A stretch of 64,000 bases of DNA, from contig NZ_JACNMU010000005.1 in NCBI RefSeq assembly GCF_014901205.1, positions 248,001 through 312,000 on the forward strand, in the 5' to 3' direction. This document shows, one piece after another, positions 26,780-36,984 of this stretch. The stretch's first letter is position 1; every line of letters starts with the position of its first letter. The position numbers were made by a program, and so were the translations under genes. The notes below the pieces were generated by a model. That model worked only from the letters and a program-made list of their open reading frames with translations. It ran no database searches and was not told the origin of the DNA. The DNA comes from Meridianimarinicoccus sp. MJW13 (lineage in GTDB: Bacteria > Pseudomonadota > Alphaproteobacteria > Rhodobacterales > Rhodobacteraceae).

Positions 26780-27457
26780 TCAGTCCTTCTTGGTGCGGCG
26801 GCGCTGGCTGGTCACGAAAAACGCGGTCATGGCGATCCAGACGACGGCCAGCAGGAACCAGGTTATGGCGTATTGCAAGTGGTTGTTGGGGATGCCGGTG
26901 GCGGTCACCGGCAAGGGGGTCACGGCAACCGGATCTTCGTCGCTGGACCGACTGACCAGCAGCACCGGTTCGGTGTTCAGATGGGCGGCCATAGTCGCGA
27001 TCTCGCGGGCAAACCACATGCCGCCGGCGATGTCCGGATCCGGGGTGAAGCCGTCAACTTCGTCGGGCCAGTGCAGGTTGCCGGTGATCGTGGCGCTCAC
27101 GGACGGGCGCACCAGGTCGCGGTCGGTCAGGCGGATGAAGCCGCGATCCAGCAGGATACGGCGGCCCTCGGTCTCGAACGGGGCAATGACACGGAACCCC
27201 GGCCCCACCAGTTTCATCGAGGATTGCACAAGGATTTCATCCGGGCCGATCACGCCGGTGGCGGTCACCGGCAGATACTTGTCGCGGGTTTCCTCGGGCT
27301 GTGCGGGCAGCGCCACCGGTGCCGCTTCGATGCGCCCTTCGATCTCGGCCAGCACCGATTGCTTCCAGCCCAGCCGTTGCACCTGCCAGACGCCCAGCCC
27401 GACCAGCACGGCCGCGCCGGCCAAGCCGAAGATCAGGGGCAGGATCAGTCGTCGCAT
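26780..27457 (-). CDS. surf1: SURF1 family cytochrome oxidase assembly protein
   Basis: 225 residues with two TM segments, at the N-terminus (RRLILPLIFGLAGAAVLVGLG) and near the C-terminus (LQYAITWFLLAVVWIAMTAFF), enclosing a periplasmic domain. GVWQVQRLGWK and LLDRGFI are conserved SURF1 motifs. It aids insertion of heme a into subunit I. ATG 27457 with GGAG upstream is preferred over an upstream in-frame ATG. It follows ctaE, as expected. Confidence 0.93.
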   Translation of the reverse strand: MRRLILPLIFGLAGAAVLVGLGVWQVQRLGWKQSVLAEIEGRIEAAPVALPAQPEETRDKYLPVTATGVIGPDEILVQSSMKLVGPGFRVIAPFETEGRRILLDRGFIRLTDRDLVRPSVSATITGNLHWPDEVDGFTPDPDIAGGMWFAREIATMAAHLNTEPVLLVSRSSDEDPVAVTPLPVTATGIPNNHLQYAITWFLLAVVWIAMTAFFVTSQRRRTKKD

Positions 27458-27541
27458 CGGGCAAACTCCGGAACCGGGAAACGGGACGGGGCGCGAACCC
27501 ACCGGCCCGCGCCCCGCTTTAGGCGAATGTCACGAGGGGGT

Positions 27542-28342
27542 TCAACCGCCCCAGATATAGACTGCGGCGAACAGGAACAGCCAGACCACATCGACGAAGT
27601 GCCAGTACCAGGCGGCGGCTTCGAAACCGACGTGGTTCTCCGGGGTGAAATGGCCGCGATAGACGCGCATCAGGCAGACGAACAGGAAGATCGTGCCGAT
27701 CAGAACGTGCATCCCGTGGAAGCCGGTCGCCATGAAGAAGTTGGCACCATAAATGTTGCCCGAGAAGCCAAAGGCCGCGTGGCTGTATTCGTAGATCTGG
27801 AACACGGTGAACAGCGCGCCCAGGACAATGGCCAGGATCAGGCCCGACTTCATGTCCTTGCGGTTGTTTTCATGCACCAGCGCGTGGTGCGCCCAGGTGG
27901 CGGCACAGCCCGAGCACAGCAGGATCAGCGTGTTGATCAGCGGCAGGTGCCAGGGGTCGAAGGTCTCGATCCCCGCCGGCGGCCAGACACCGTCGATCGC
28001 CGGGCTGTCGGGGCCCATCGGGTACAGCGCGTGCTTGAAGAAGCTCCAGAACCATGCGGCGAAGAACATCACTTCGGACATGATGAACAGGATAAAGCCG
28101 TAGCGCAGGCCGATGCGCACCACCGGGGTGTGATCGCCGACACCATTTTCGGTCACGGTGTCAGACCACCACCCGAACATCGTGTACAGCACGGTGACGA
28201 AGCCGATCAGGAACATCCAGGGGCCCATACCGTGCATCCACAGCACCGCGCCCATCAGCATAATGAAGGCACCGGCTGCGGCCACGAGCGGCCAGATCGA
28301 AGGTTGCAGAATGTGGTAGTCGTGGTTCTTTTCGTGGGCCAT
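27542..28342 (-). CDS. ctaE: cytochrome c oxidase subunit III
   Basis: 266 residues with seven predicted TM helices. [18 protein letters not shown] is the classic start. HALVHENNR in the middle and [33 protein letters not shown] near the end are invariant subunit III segments. It belongs to the aa3-type oxidase of the inner membrane. ATG 28342 is preferred; an 11-codon extension is possible. Subunit I (ctaD) is not in the window. Confidence 0.97.
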   Translation of the reverse strand: MAHEKNHDYHILQPSIWPLVAAAGAFIMLMGAVLWMHGMGPWMFLIGFVTVLYTMFGWWSDTVTENGVGDHTPVVRIGLRYGFILFIMSEVMFFAAWFWSFFKHALYPMGPDSPAIDGVWPPAGIETFDPWHLPLINTLILLCSGCAATWAHHALVHENNRKDMKSGLILAIVLGALFTVFQIYEYSHAAFGFSGNIYGANFFMATGFHGMHVLIGTIFLFVCLMRVYRGHFTPENHVGFEAAAWYWHFVDVVWLFLFAAVYIWGG

Positions 28343-28371
28343 TTTGAACTCTGTCTTTCCGGTCCGGGTCT

Positions 28372-28950
28372 TCAATTGACGGTTGACGAGGCGGGGCCGT
28401 CAAGACGCGCCTGCACGTCCTCGGGCAAATCGGTTTCGTAGAAGGTATAGGAAAGCGTGATCGTGTGAACGTGTTTTGCGTCCCGATCCGTCACGATTTC
28501 AGGGTCGACGTAGAAGGTGACGGGCATCTGCACCCGTTCACCCGGCTCCAGCACCTGCATCTCAAAGCAGAAGCAGTCGATCTTGGTGAAGAAGCCGCCC
28601 GCCGAATAAGGCGCGACATTGTACGAGGCCGTGCCTGCAACCGGGTGGTCGGTGGGATTGTAGGCCTCGTAGAACGCCAGGCCGGTTTCGCCGATCTTCA
28701 GGGTCATCTCGCGGGCCACGGGTGTGAACTCCCACGGCATATCACGCTCTTTCGAGGCGTCGAATCGCACGGTGATGGTCCGATCCAGAACCGCGTCAGA
28801 TCCGGAGTCCGCGACGCCGGTGGTGCCGCCAAAGCCGGTCACCCGGCAGAACCAGTCGTAAAACGGCACCGAGGCCCAGGCCAGGCTGCCCATCAGCACC
28901 ACCACGCCCACGGTCAGGGCGACGGTCTTCTGCGGGCCTTGCAGGCTCAT
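28372..28950 (-). CDS. ctaG: cytochrome oxidase assembly protein CtaG/Cox11
   Basis: 192 residues. One N-terminal TM helix ([18 protein letters not shown]) and a periplasmic copper-binding domain with the motif [24 protein letters not shown] and FYVDP precede the [12 protein letters not shown] end. It delivers copper to the CuB centre of subunit I. The start shares ATGA with the small upstream gene, indicating coupling. Confidence 0.96.
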   Translation of the reverse strand: MSLQGPQKTVALTVGVVVLMGSLAWASVPFYDWFCRVTGFGGTTGVADSGSDAVLDRTITVRFDASKERDMPWEFTPVAREMTLKIGETGLAFYEAYNPTDHPVAGTASYNVAPYSAGGFFTKIDCFCFEMQVLEPGERVQMPVTFYVDPEIVTDRDAKHVHTITLSYTFYETDLPEDVQARLDGPASSTVN

Positions 28951-29135
28951 TTCTCGGACTCCGGCACAAGTTCGGGACGCGGCGCGTGATCGAACGCCTG
29001 CACGCCGCCGCCATTGCCGATCTTGGCAAGCGTCAGTCCGAAGACCACCGCGACGAACGCCAGCAGGGTCAGGCCAAGGCCCAGGTTGCGACCACGACGG
29101 CGGGTGTGCAGTTCATGTTCCCTGCCCAAAGCCAT
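28947..29135 (-). CDS. small membrane protein of the cta operon
   Basis: 62 residues, one TM helix (LGLGLTLLAFVAVVFGLTLAKIG) after an Arg-rich start (HTRRRGRN) and a short acidic tail. Small genes of this kind sit between ctaB and ctaG in Paracoccus and Rhodobacter and are annotated as oxidase assembly proteins. The ATG overlaps the ctaB stop by one base and its stop overlaps the ctaG start. Function in assembly is inferred from position. Confidence 0.75.
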   Translation of the reverse strand: MALGREHELHTRRRGRNLGLGLTLLAFVAVVFGLTLAKIGNGGGVQAFDHAPRPELVPESEK

Positions 29136-30076
29136 CAGAACACCTCCCATCCGGCGCGCACCAGGCTGGCATCCACCAGCAGGGCGCCGAAATGCGCGAA
29201 AAGATAATAGAGCGACAGGCGGAAGAAGGATTTCTCGACCTTGTAGCTGTCGGCCTCGGCCTGTGCCTCGGTCCGCCGCGCGATGCCGATGGCGCCTTTG
29301 ACGAAGGCGGCGTTCATCACCAGCGCTGTGGCCAGGTACACCGGCCCACCTATCGATGTCAGCGCCAGTCCCAGCGCCACCGGCACCAGCAGCACGGTAT
29401 AGACAAGGATATGACGGCGCGTGGCCGGGCGACCATGGGTCACCGTCAGCATCGGCACCCCGGCATCCTTGTAGTCGGACTTCATGAACAGCGCGAGCGC
29501 CCAGAAGTGCGGCGGCGTCCACATGAAGATCAGCGCGAACATCAGCACGCTTTCGACGGCAATGCCGCCGGTGGCTGCAGCCCAGCCGATCATCGGTGGG
29601 AAGGCCCCTGCCGCACCGCCGATGACGATGTTCTGCGGGGTCCAGCGTTTCAGCCACATGGTATAGATGACCACGTAGAAGAAGATGGTGAAGGCCAGAA
29701 ACAGACCGGCGAACGGGTTTGCGGCCAGCCCCAGCATCACCACCGAGATCCCCGACAGCGCCAGACCGACGGCCAGCGCCTCGTCCTCGCGCACCTTGCC
29801 CGAGGGGATCGGACGGCTGCGGGTCCGGCGCATCACGCGGTCGATGTCGGCATCCCACCACATGTTCAGCGCGCCCGAGGCGCCGCCGCCCAGGGCGATG
29901 AACAGGATCGCGGTAAAGGCGACCATCGGATGCATCTGCCCCGGCGCCACCACCAGCCCCACGAACGCCGTGAACACCACCAGGGTCATGACCCGGGGCT
30001 TCAACAGCGCCACATAGTCGCCAAAACCGGCTTCGCCGGTTTGGGGAGAGGAGAGAGAGGAAGTCGCGTCGGTCAT
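29135..30076 (-). CDS. ctaB: protoheme IX farnesyltransferase (heme O synthase)
   Basis: 313 residues, nine-TM UbiA-type prenyltransferase. NMWWDADIDRVMRRTRSRPIPSG is the first Asp-rich prenyl diphosphate site with the CtaB-specific RTxxRP, and DYKDAGVPML the second. It farnesylates heme b, the step before heme A for the aa3 oxidase. The start MTDATSSLSSPQ has a poorly conserved lead of about 25 residues before ALLKPRVMTLVV. Downstream in the ctaC unit. Confidence 0.96.
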   Translation of the reverse strand: MTDATSSLSSPQTGEAGFGDYVALLKPRVMTLVVFTAFVGLVVAPGQMHPMVAFTAILFIALGGGASGALNMWWDADIDRVMRRTRSRPIPSGKVREDEALAVGLALSGISVVMLGLAANPFAGLFLAFTIFFYVVIYTMWLKRWTPQNIVIGGAAGAFPPMIGWAAATGGIAVESVLMFALIFMWTPPHFWALALFMKSDYKDAGVPMLTVTHGRPATRRHILVYTVLLVPVALGLALTSIGGPVYLATALVMNAAFVKGAIGIARRTEAQAEADSYKVEKSFFRLSLYYLFAHFGALLVDASLVRAGWEVF

Positions 30077-30137
30077 TCAGGTCTCCGGTACCTGCCCGGA
30101 CCGCTGCCCGGACAGATCGTTGAAGTCAGGTTTCGGC

Positions 30138-30998
30138 TCAGCGCGCGGCCACGTTGTAGGTCGCGGGCAGGCCTGCGAACTCTTCCTTCGCGCCTTCCAG
30201 CCAAGCGGCATAGGCCTCTTCGCTGACGGCTTTGACGGTGATCGGCATATAGGCATGATCCTTGCCGCAAAGCTCCGAACACTGGCCGAAATAGATGCCT
30301 TCCTTCTCGACCGAGAACCACAGTTCGGCCAGACGGCCCGGCACCGCGTCCTGCTTCACGCCGAAGGCTGGCATTGCCCATGCGTGGATCACGTCGGCAC
30401 CGGTGACCTGCATGACGATGGTCTTGCCGACCGGAACCACAACGGCGGTGTCGGTGGCCAGCAGGTACTCATCCTCGGCATAGCCGTACTCGGCCAGATC
30501 TTCCTTGGCCAGCAGCAGCGAATCGAAGCTGAATCCGTCATCAACGTATTCATACCCCCAGTACCACTGATACCCGGTGGCCTTGATGGTGATGTCGGCT
30601 TCCGGAATTTCCTGCTGTTTGAACAGGATCGGCAGCGAGAAGGCGCCGATGAAGACCAGAATCAGGATCGGCACGATGGTCCAGGCCACTTCCAGCGGCG
30701 AATTGTGGGTAAACCCTGCAGGTGTCGGGTTGGTTTTGGAATTATAGCGCACCATCACGTAGATCAGCAGCGCGGTCACGAAGATCACGATGGCGGTGAT
30801 GATGACCAGCAGGAACCCGTCCAGCCATTGCAGTTCGCGGGCCAATTCGGTCGCGGCGTCCTGAAAACCGATCCCCCCCGGCGCCGGTTTCCCGATCGTC
30901 GGCAAATCGCCCAGAACGTCCTGCGCCTGCGCGGCCGTGGCGCCAAACGCGGCGAAGGCACCAGAAATAAAGCCAAATTTTGGCAAAGAGTTAAGCAT
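30138..30998 (-). CDS. ctaC: cytochrome c oxidase subunit II
   Basis: 286 residues. A cleavable leader ([19 protein letters not shown]), two TM helices, and a cupredoxin domain with the CuA ligands in [17 protein letters not shown] and [14 protein letters not shown]. The aromatic [10 protein letters not shown] segment is the electron entry site. ATG 30998 is fixed by AGGAAGAG just upstream. First gene of the ctaC-ctaB-ctaG-ctaE-surf1 run; an FNR-type box lies 145 bp before it. Confidence 0.97.
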   Translation of the reverse strand: MLNSLPKFGFISGAFAAFGATAAQAQDVLGDLPTIGKPAPGGIGFQDAATELARELQWLDGFLLVIITAIVIFVTALLIYVMVRYNSKTNPTPAGFTHNSPLEVAWTIVPILILVFIGAFSLPILFKQQEIPEADITIKATGYQWYWGYEYVDDGFSFDSLLLAKEDLAEYGYAEDEYLLATDTAVVVPVGKTIVMQVTGADVIHAWAMPAFGVKQDAVPGRLAELWFSVEKEGIYFGQCSELCGKDHAYMPITVKAVSEEAYAAWLEGAKEEFAGLPATYNVAAR

Positions 30999-31142
30999 GT
31001 TCTCTTCCTGTTGATTTCGCACAGAGAGGCTGTTCATGATCGCCCGGCCCTCCCTGCCGCAATCACCCATTGCTGTGACGCATCCAAAAACCATATTTGC
31101 ATACAGCGAACAAGTCTCGGGCAGTGCGTCATTTCCGACATC

Positions 31143-31156
31143 TTGATCGGGATCAA
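31143..31156. promoter_or_regulatory. FNR/FnrL-type binding site
   Basis: TTGATCGGGATCAA is a perfect match to the TTGAT-N4-ATCAA consensus of FNR-family regulators. It lies between divergent ctaC (start 145 bp to the left) and tldD (start 19 bp to the right). Control of the aa3 oxidase by oxygen through FnrL/FnrP would fit, and the site is very near the tldD start, so it might also repress that gene. Confidence 0.7.
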
Positions 31157-31174
31157 ATACAGGAATGCTCAGAT

Positions 31175-32596
31175 ATGAAAACCGGAAATTTTGAACCCTT
31201 CGGAATGCTGCTGGATCAGGATACCGCCCTGCGGCACGTGCAGGCCGCCACACGCGGCGCCGATGACGGCGAGTTGTTTCTTGAACGCAGCCGGTCCGAA
31301 GTGCTGAGCTTCGATGACGGTCGGCTGCGCACCGCAAGCTACGATGCCTCGGAAGGATTCGGCCTGCGCGCCGTGCAGGGCGAAACCGCCGCCTATGCCC
31401 ATTCCACCGAAATCTCGGAAGCTGCCCTTGGCCGCGCCGTCGAAACCGCGCGGCTGGCCACCGGTGACGGCGGCGGCACGCTGGCCGACGGACCCGCACG
31501 CACCAACCGGCGGCTCTATACCGATGACGATCCGCTGACCGAGACCGGCTTTGCCGCCAAGCTGGCCACCCTGCGCGAGATCGACGCCTATGCCCGCGAC
31601 GCCGATCCGCGCGTGGTGCAGGTGTCTGCCACCCTTGCCGCCAGCCTGCAGGAGGTGGTGATCCTGCGCCCCGACGGCGCGCTGTTGAGCGACACCCGCC
31701 CGATGACCCGGCTGAGCGTGTCGGTCATTCTGGAAGACAACGGCCGTCGCGAAACCGGCAGCCATGGCGCCGGGGGGCGCAGCGCGCTGGCGCTGCTGAC
31801 CGATCCTTCCCATTGGCAGGGGGCCATCGACGAGGCGCTGCGCATTGCCCGCGTGAACCTGTCTGCCGAACCTGCGCCAGCAGGCATCATGGACGTGGTG
31901 CTGGGACCGGGCTGGCCGGGGATCCTGCTGCACGAGGCCATCGGTCACGGGCTGGAAGGCGATTTCAATCGCAAGAAAAGCTCGGCCTTCGCCGGGCTGA
32001 TGGGCCAGCGCATCGCGGCCCCCGGCGTGACCGTGGTTGATGATGGCACCCTGCCCGATCGCCGCGGCTCGATCAGTTTCGACGACGAGGGCACGCCGTC
32101 GTCGCGCACCGTGCTGATCGAGGATGGCATCCTTGTGGGCCTGATGCAGGATCGTCAGAACGCCCGGTTGATGGGGGTGCCCCCCACCGGCAACGGACGC
32201 CGCGAAAGCTATGCCTGCCCGCCGATGCCGCGGATGACCAACACCATCATGGAGGCCGGCGACGTCGCCCCCGCCGACATTCTGGCCGGTCTGAAGGATG
32301 GCATCTATGCGGTGGGCTTCGGCGGCGGTCAGGTCGACATCACCAACGGCAAGTTCGTGTTTTCCTGCACCGAGGCCTATCGCGTCCAGAACGGCAAGAT
32401 CGGCGCGCCGGTCAAGGGGGCCACACTGATCGGCGATGGCGCCACCGCGCTGCAACAGATCCGCGCCATCGGCAACGATCTGCAACTGGATCCCGGCATC
32501 GGGACCTGCGGCAAGGCCGGGCAATGGGTGCCTGTGGGCGTCGGCCAGCCCACCGTGCACATCGGCGGGTTGACCGTGGGCGGTTCGGCCGCCTGA
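31175..32596 (+). CDS. tldD: metalloprotease TldD
   Basis: 473 residues. The zinc motif HEAIGHG begins at His253, followed by the family segments GLEGDFNRK and [20 protein letters not shown], and [17 protein letters not shown] near the end. TldD pairs with TldE in peptide maturation and degradation; TldE is not in the window. AGGA precedes ATG 31175; an upstream ATG (31097) would add an unconserved 26 residues. A strong terminator follows. Confidence 0.96.
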   Translation: MKTGNFEPFGMLLDQDTALRHVQAATRGADDGELFLERSRSEVLSFDDGRLRTASYDASEGFGLRAVQGETAAYAHSTEISEAALGRAVETARLATGDGGGTLADGPARTNRRLYTDDDPLTETGFAAKLATLREIDAYARDADPRVVQVSATLAASLQEVVILRPDGALLSDTRPMTRLSVSVILEDNGRRETGSHGAGGRSALALLTDPSHWQGAIDEALRIARVNLSAEPAPAGIMDVVLGPGWPGILLHEAIGHGLEGDFNRKKSSAFAGLMGQRIAAPGVTVVDDGTLPDRRGSISFDDEGTPSSRTVLIEDGILVGLMQDRQNARLMGVPPTGNGRRESYACPPMPRMTNTIMEAGDVAPADILAGLKDGIYAVGFGGGQVDITNGKFVFSCTEAYRVQNGKIGAPVKGATLIGDGATALQQIRAIGNDLQLDPGIGTCGKAGQWVPVGVGQPTVHIGGLTVGGSAA

Positions 32597-32611
32597 TCGC
32601 GCCACGGCGGG

Positions 32612-32639
32612 CCGGGTCGGGAATCCCTGACCCGGTTTT
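32612..32639 (+). terminator. intrinsic terminator behind tldD
   Basis: CCGGGTC (32612-32618) pairs with GACCCGG (32629-32635) around a 10-base loop, followed by TTTT, 15 bp past the tldD stop. Confidence 0.85.
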
Positions 32640-32748
32640 CGTCCATGATGGTCAATAAGTCGGTTTCGAGCCGATTTGTTCCGGCTTTCTTCACCCCACG
32701 TTAACTCTGCGGCTTCATGTATGAACCTACCCCTTGGGTGGAGCCGCG

Positions 32749-33909
32749 ATGACGCAAGAGCTGTTTTCTTCCACAACCACACCCCTCACCCCACCAAAGC
32801 TGGAAGAAGACAGGTTGTCGTGGCTCCGCCTTTTTCGATCCCGGGGGGTCGGGGTGCACACCTTCTTTCGCCTGATGCAGGAGCATGGCTCTGCCGACCG
32901 CGTGCTGGACCGGCTGCCGGACCTTGCCGCCAAGGCCGGGGTGCGCAAGTACCAGCCGGCCTCGGACGCGCTGGTGCGGGCCGAATACCGCGACGGGGTC
33001 CGCATGGGCGCGCGCCTGATCTGCTTTGGCGACGCCGACTATCCGCAAGCCCTGTCCGTCATACCCGACCCGCCGCCGGTGATCTGGGTCAAGGGCCGCT
33101 GTGAGCTGTTTCATGACCCGATGGTCGCCATTGTCGGCGCCCGCAATGCCTCCTCGCTGGGGGAGCGGATGACGCGCAAACTGGCGCTGGACCTGGGCGC
33201 GCACGGGTTTGCCGTGGTCTCTGGTCTGGCGCGCGGCATCGACACTGCCGCCCATGAGGCCGCGCTGGACACCGGCACCATCGCCGTTCTGGGTGGCGGG
33301 CTGGACGTGGCCTATCCGCGCGAGAACCAGCGCCTGCAGGATCGTATCGCCAGGGCTGGGCTGCTGGTGTCGGAACAACCCATCGGCACCACGCCGCAAT
33401 CGCGCCATTTTCCCCGCCGCAACCGGATCATCACCGGCCTGTCGCTGGGCACCATCGTGGTCGAAGCCGCCGCGCGGTCGGGCAGCCTGCTGAGCGCCCG
33501 CAATGCCGCCGACCAGGGGCGCGAGGTGATGGCGGTGCCGGGCCATCCGATGGACGGGCGCGCCTCGGGCTGCAACATGCTGCTGCGCGATGGCGCGACA
33601 CTGGTGCGTTGTGCCGAAGATGTGATCGAAGCCCTCGAAGGCTGCGCGCCGGCGGCCAACACGCCGGTGGCGCCCCGGCCCGCGCAGGACGCCCTGCCGC
33701 TGCCCTGCCCGCCCGATCCGGAGCCGGCCCAGATCCCCCACGATGTGCAGTCGGCCTTGCTGAACCGCCTGGGTCCCGTGCCCACGGCCGAGGATCAACT
33801 GGTGCGTGATCTGAACCTCGCCCCCGGCGCGCTGGCCGGCGCTGTCCTGGACCTGGAAATTGCCGGCAAGATCCAGCGTCACGCCGGTGGCCTGATCTCG
33901 CGCTGCTGA
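32749..33909 (+). CDS. dprA: DNA processing protein DprA
   Basis: 386 residues with a SAM-like N-terminal part (LSWLRLFRSRGVGVHTFFRL), the Rossmann-type DprA domain with VAIVGARNASSLGERMTRKLA, VSGLARGIDTAAHEAAL, AVLGGGLDVAYPREN and FPRRNRIITGLSLGTIVVEAA, and a C-terminal winged-helix DML1-like tail. DprA loads RecA on incoming single strands during transformation. GGAG precedes ATG 32749. Followed by topA, the usual order dprA-topA. Confidence 0.95.
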   Translation: MTQELFSSTTTPLTPPKLEEDRLSWLRLFRSRGVGVHTFFRLMQEHGSADRVLDRLPDLAAKAGVRKYQPASDALVRAEYRDGVRMGARLICFGDADYPQALSVIPDPPPVIWVKGRCELFHDPMVAIVGARNASSLGERMTRKLALDLGAHGFAVVSGLARGIDTAAHEAALDTGTIAVLGGGLDVAYPRENQRLQDRIARAGLLVSEQPIGTTPQSRHFPRRNRIITGLSLGTIVVEAAARSGSLLSARNAADQGREVMAVPGHPMDGRASGCNMLLRDGATLVRCAEDVIEALEGCAPAANTPVAPRPAQDALPLPCPPDPEPAQIPHDVQSALLNRLGPVPTAEDQLVRDLNLAPGALAGAVLDLEIAGKIQRHAGGLISRC

Positions 33910-34016
33910 GGGTCCGGCGGGCCAACTGTCCCATATCCGCCTCATTGACAACCCTGCACCCTAGCCCACATCTAGCGGTCATCCTTTGAGTCTGCCCCAG
34001 TTTGGAGCCCCCGCGT

Positions 34017-36743
34017 ATGCCGGTCGTTGTCGTCGAGTCCCCTGCCAAAGCCAAGACAATCAACAAATATCTGGGCGATGACTTCACCGTTCTGGCCTCT
34101 TACGGCCATGTGCGCGACCTGCCGCCCAAGGATGGCTCGGTCGATACCGACAATGATTTCGAGATGATCTGGGAGATCGGAAGCGACTCGCGCAAGCACG
34201 TCAAGGCCATCGCCGACGCCCTGAAGGACGACGACACGCTGATCCTCGCGACCGACCCCGACCGCGAGGGCGAGGCCATCAGCTGGCACCTTCAGGAGGC
34301 CCTGACCAAGCGCAAGGCGATCAAGAAAACAACCGCCGTCAGCCGCGTGGTCTTCAACGCGATCACCAAATCGGCCGTCACCGAGGCAATGAAGAACCCG
34401 CGCGAAGTGGATGCGCCGCTGGTCGAGGCCTATCTGGCCCGCCGCGCGCTGGACTATCTGGTAGGCTTCAACCTGTCGCCGGTGCTGTGGCGCAAACTGC
34501 CCGGCGCGAAATCCGCCGGCCGCGTGCAATCGGTCTGCCTGCGCCTGATCGTCGAGCGCGAGATGGAGATCGAGGCCTTCAAGCCGCAGGAATACTGGTC
34601 GGTGCGCGCCATACTGGAAACCCCGCGCGGCCAGAGCTTGGAAGCACGCCTGACCATTCTGGGCGGCAAGAAGCTGGACAAGTTCGACCTTGCCACCGCC
34701 GAGGCCGCCGAACTGGCGGTCCACGCGGTGACCTCGCGCAGCCTTTCGGTGCAGTCGGTGGAGGCCAAACCGGCCAACCGCAACCCCTCGGCGCCCTTCA
34801 TGACGTCGACCCTGCAACAGGAAGCCAGCCGCAAGTTCGGCTTCGGCGCGCGGCAAACCATGAGCCTTGCGCAGCGCCTGTATGAAGCCGGCTACATCAC
34901 CTACATGCGGACCGACGGCATCGACATGGCCCCCGAGGCGGTGATGGCGGCGCGCGACGCGATCAAGGATCGCTACGGCGAGAACTACCTGCCCAAGTCG
35001 CCGCGCATGTACAAGAACAAGGCCAAGAACGCGCAAGAAGCGCACGAGTGTATCCGGCCCACCGACATGACCCGCGATGCGCGTGCGCTGCGCGTCACCG
35101 ACACCGACCAGCGCCGCCTGTATGACCTGATCTGGAAACGCACCCTGGCCAGCCAGATGGCCGCCGCCCGGATGGAACGGACCACCGTGGACATCGGCAG
35201 CGACGATGGCCAGGTCATGCTGCGCGCCACCGGCCAGGTCGTTCTGTTCGACGGTTTCATCAAGGTCTACGAAGAAGGCCGCGATGACGTGGCCGACGAC
35301 GACGACAAGCGCCTGCCGCAAGTGGCCCAGGGCGACGCCATGAAGCTGTCATCCGCTGCCCTGATCGCCGATTTCGACAAGGCCGCGGGCAACAGCGACG
35401 ATGTGACCGAGGCCCCCGATGGCCCGCGCCGCGCCAAGAACGCGGTGCTGTCCGAAGACGGCGCGGTTCTGGGCCAGCAGCATTTCACCCAACCGCCGCC
35501 GCGCTATACCGAGGCGACGCTGGTCAAGCGCATGGAAGAACTGGGCATCGGGCGGCCCTCGACCTACGCCTCGATCGTCACCACCATTCAGGACCGCGGC
35601 TATGTCACCAAAGATCGCAACCGCCTGATCCCCGAGGACAAGGGCCGGTTGGTGACGGCCTTCCTGATGAACTATTTCCGCAAATACGTGGGCTATGACT
35701 TCACTGCCGACCTGGAATCGCAGCTTGATGACGTGTCGGCGGGCGAGCGCGCCTACAAGGAAGTGCTCAACCAGTTCTGGCGCGATTTTTCGGCCGCGAT
35801 CTCGGAAACCGCCGAGTTGCGCATCACCGAAGTGCTGGAGAAGATCAACGAGGTGCTGGAGCCGCATCTCTTCCCGCCCAAGGAAGACGGCACAGATCCG
35901 CGCCTGTGCCCCAATTGCGGCGCCGGTCGCCTGTCGATGCGCACCGCGCGCTCGGGCGGCGCCTTCATCGGCTGCTCGAACTACCCCGAATGCCGCTACA
36001 CCCGCCCCTTCGGACCGCCGCTGGAAGGGGAAGAAGCCGAACGCGCCATCCCGCCCGAAGGCAAGCTTCTGGGCACCGACGAAGGGGATGAAATCCGCGT
36101 TTTCAAGGGCCGCTTCGGGCCTTACGTCCAGCGCGGGCCGGTGACCGAGGACGTTCCCAAACCGCCGCGCCAGTCGGTGCCCAAGGGCTGGTCGCCCGAA
36201 GAGCTGACGCTGGACCAGGGGGTGAAGCTTTTGTCCCTGCCGCGCGAGATTGGCCCGCATCCCGAAGACGGGGTGACGATCTGGTCCAACATCGGGCGCT
36301 ATGGCCCCTACCTGAAACATGCCGAAACCATCTCGCACAAGGGTGGCACCAACGCCAATCTTGATGATGTGGAGGAGGTCTTCACCATCGGCATGAACCG
36401 CGCGGTGGAGGTTCTGGCCTCGAAACCCAAGCGCGGCAAACCGGCGGCCACCAAGCCGCTGAAGGAACTGGGCGAACATCCCGACGGTGGCCCGGTGGCG
36501 GTGATGAAGGGGCGCTATGGACCTTATGTCAAATGGGGCAAGGTCAACGCCACGCTGCCCGAAAGCATCGAACCCGACGCCATCACCATGGATCAGGCGC
36601 TGGAACTGATCGCCGCCAAGGCCGCGAAATCCGGGGGCCGGAAGCGGGCAACCCCCAAGAAGAAAGCCGCTGCCAAGAAAAAACCGGCAGCGAAGAAGGC
36701 TCCAAAGAAGGCCGCAGCGGCCCCGAAGACCGACGAGGGGTGA
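34017..36743 (+). CDS. topA: DNA topoisomerase I
   Basis: 908 residues. VVVESPAKAKTINKYLG opens the TOPRIM domain, ATDPDREGEAISWHL carries the metal-binding acidic motif, and the active tyrosine is Tyr296 in YITYMRTDG. One clear CxxC-type zinc ribbon (CPNCGAGRLSMRT, CSNYPEC) lies near residue 630, followed by repeated TopA C-terminal domains and a Lys/Ala-rich tail. It relaxes negative supercoils. GGAG 34004-34007 fixes ATG 34017. Confidence 0.97.
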   Translation: MPVVVVESPAKAKTINKYLGDDFTVLASYGHVRDLPPKDGSVDTDNDFEMIWEIGSDSRKHVKAIADALKDDDTLILATDPDREGEAISWHLQEALTKRKAIKKTTAVSRVVFNAITKSAVTEAMKNPREVDAPLVEAYLARRALDYLVGFNLSPVLWRKLPGAKSAGRVQSVCLRLIVEREMEIEAFKPQEYWSVRAILETPRGQSLEARLTILGGKKLDKFDLATAEAAELAVHAVTSRSLSVQSVEAKPANRNPSAPFMTSTLQQEASRKFGFGARQTMSLAQRLYEAGYITYMRTDGIDMAPEAVMAARDAIKDRYGENYLPKSPRMYKNKAKNAQEAHECIRPTDMTRDARALRVTDTDQRRLYDLIWKRTLASQMAAARMERTTVDIGSDDGQVMLRATGQVVLFDGFIKVYEEGRDDVADDDDKRLPQVAQGDAMKLSSAALIADFDKAAGNSDDVTEAPDGPRRAKNAVLSEDGAVLGQQHFTQPPPRYTEATLVKRMEELGIGRPSTYASIVTTIQDRGYVTKDRNRLIPEDKGRLVTAFLMNYFRKYVGYDFTADLESQLDDVSAGERAYKEVLNQFWRDFSAAISETAELRITEVLEKINEVLEPHLFPPKEDGTDPRLCPNCGAGRLSMRTARSGGAFIGCSNYPECRYTRPFGPPLEGEEAERAIPPEGKLLGTDEGDEIRVFKGRFGPYVQRGPVTEDVPKPPRQSVPKGWSPEELTLDQGVKLLSLPREIGPHPEDGVTIWSNIGRYGPYLKHAETISHKGGTNANLDDVEEVFTIGMNRAVEVLASKPKRGKPAATKPLKELGEHPDGGPVAVMKGRYGPYVKWGKVNATLPESIEPDAITMDQALELIAAKAAKSGGRKRATPKKKAAAKKKPAAKKAPKKAAAAPKTDEG

Positions 36744-36745
36744 GC

Positions 36746-36766
36746 GCGCCTGCAAGGCGCCCTTTG
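36746..36766 (+). terminator. possible terminator behind topA
   Basis: GCGCCT (36746-36751) and AGGCGC (36755-36760) form a tight hairpin directly past the topA stop. Only CCTTTG follows, so the poly-U part is weak. Confidence 0.4.
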
Positions 36767-36920
36767 CCCCAAAGTGGCCCTGCCGGCAAAACCACCCGGC
36801 GGGTCGCGCCCCGGCCCAACCGCCATTGGGGGTGTTCCGGGCCGTTGTGCTTGGCCCTTACTCTGACACCCAATGCGCTAATATAATTGCGCAACAGACC
36901 CGCCGCGGCGCAGCATTGCG

Positions 36921-36949
36921 TTGACACGCCCCAAGCAGAACGTCACAAC
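36921..36949 (+). promoter_or_regulatory. candidate sigma-70 promoter of the sco operon
   Basis: TTGACA at 36921-36926, a 17-bp spacer and a weak -10 (CACAAC), 36 bp before the scoA start. The inverted repeat TGCGC/GCGCA (36874-36878, 36889-36893), around an AT-rich centre, lies upstream and could be an operator. Beyond these and the topA hairpin, the region 36767-36984 shows nothing. Confidence 0.3.
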
Positions 36950-36984
36950 GATTGGGAACTGAAGGTGGAAGGGACGTTTTTTCC

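Noticed and set aside
30092-30113. Direct repeat CTGCCCGGAC twice between ctaB and ctaC
   Set aside because: Short, GC-rich and within a 61-bp gap; no pairing partner or T tract, so no function could be supported.
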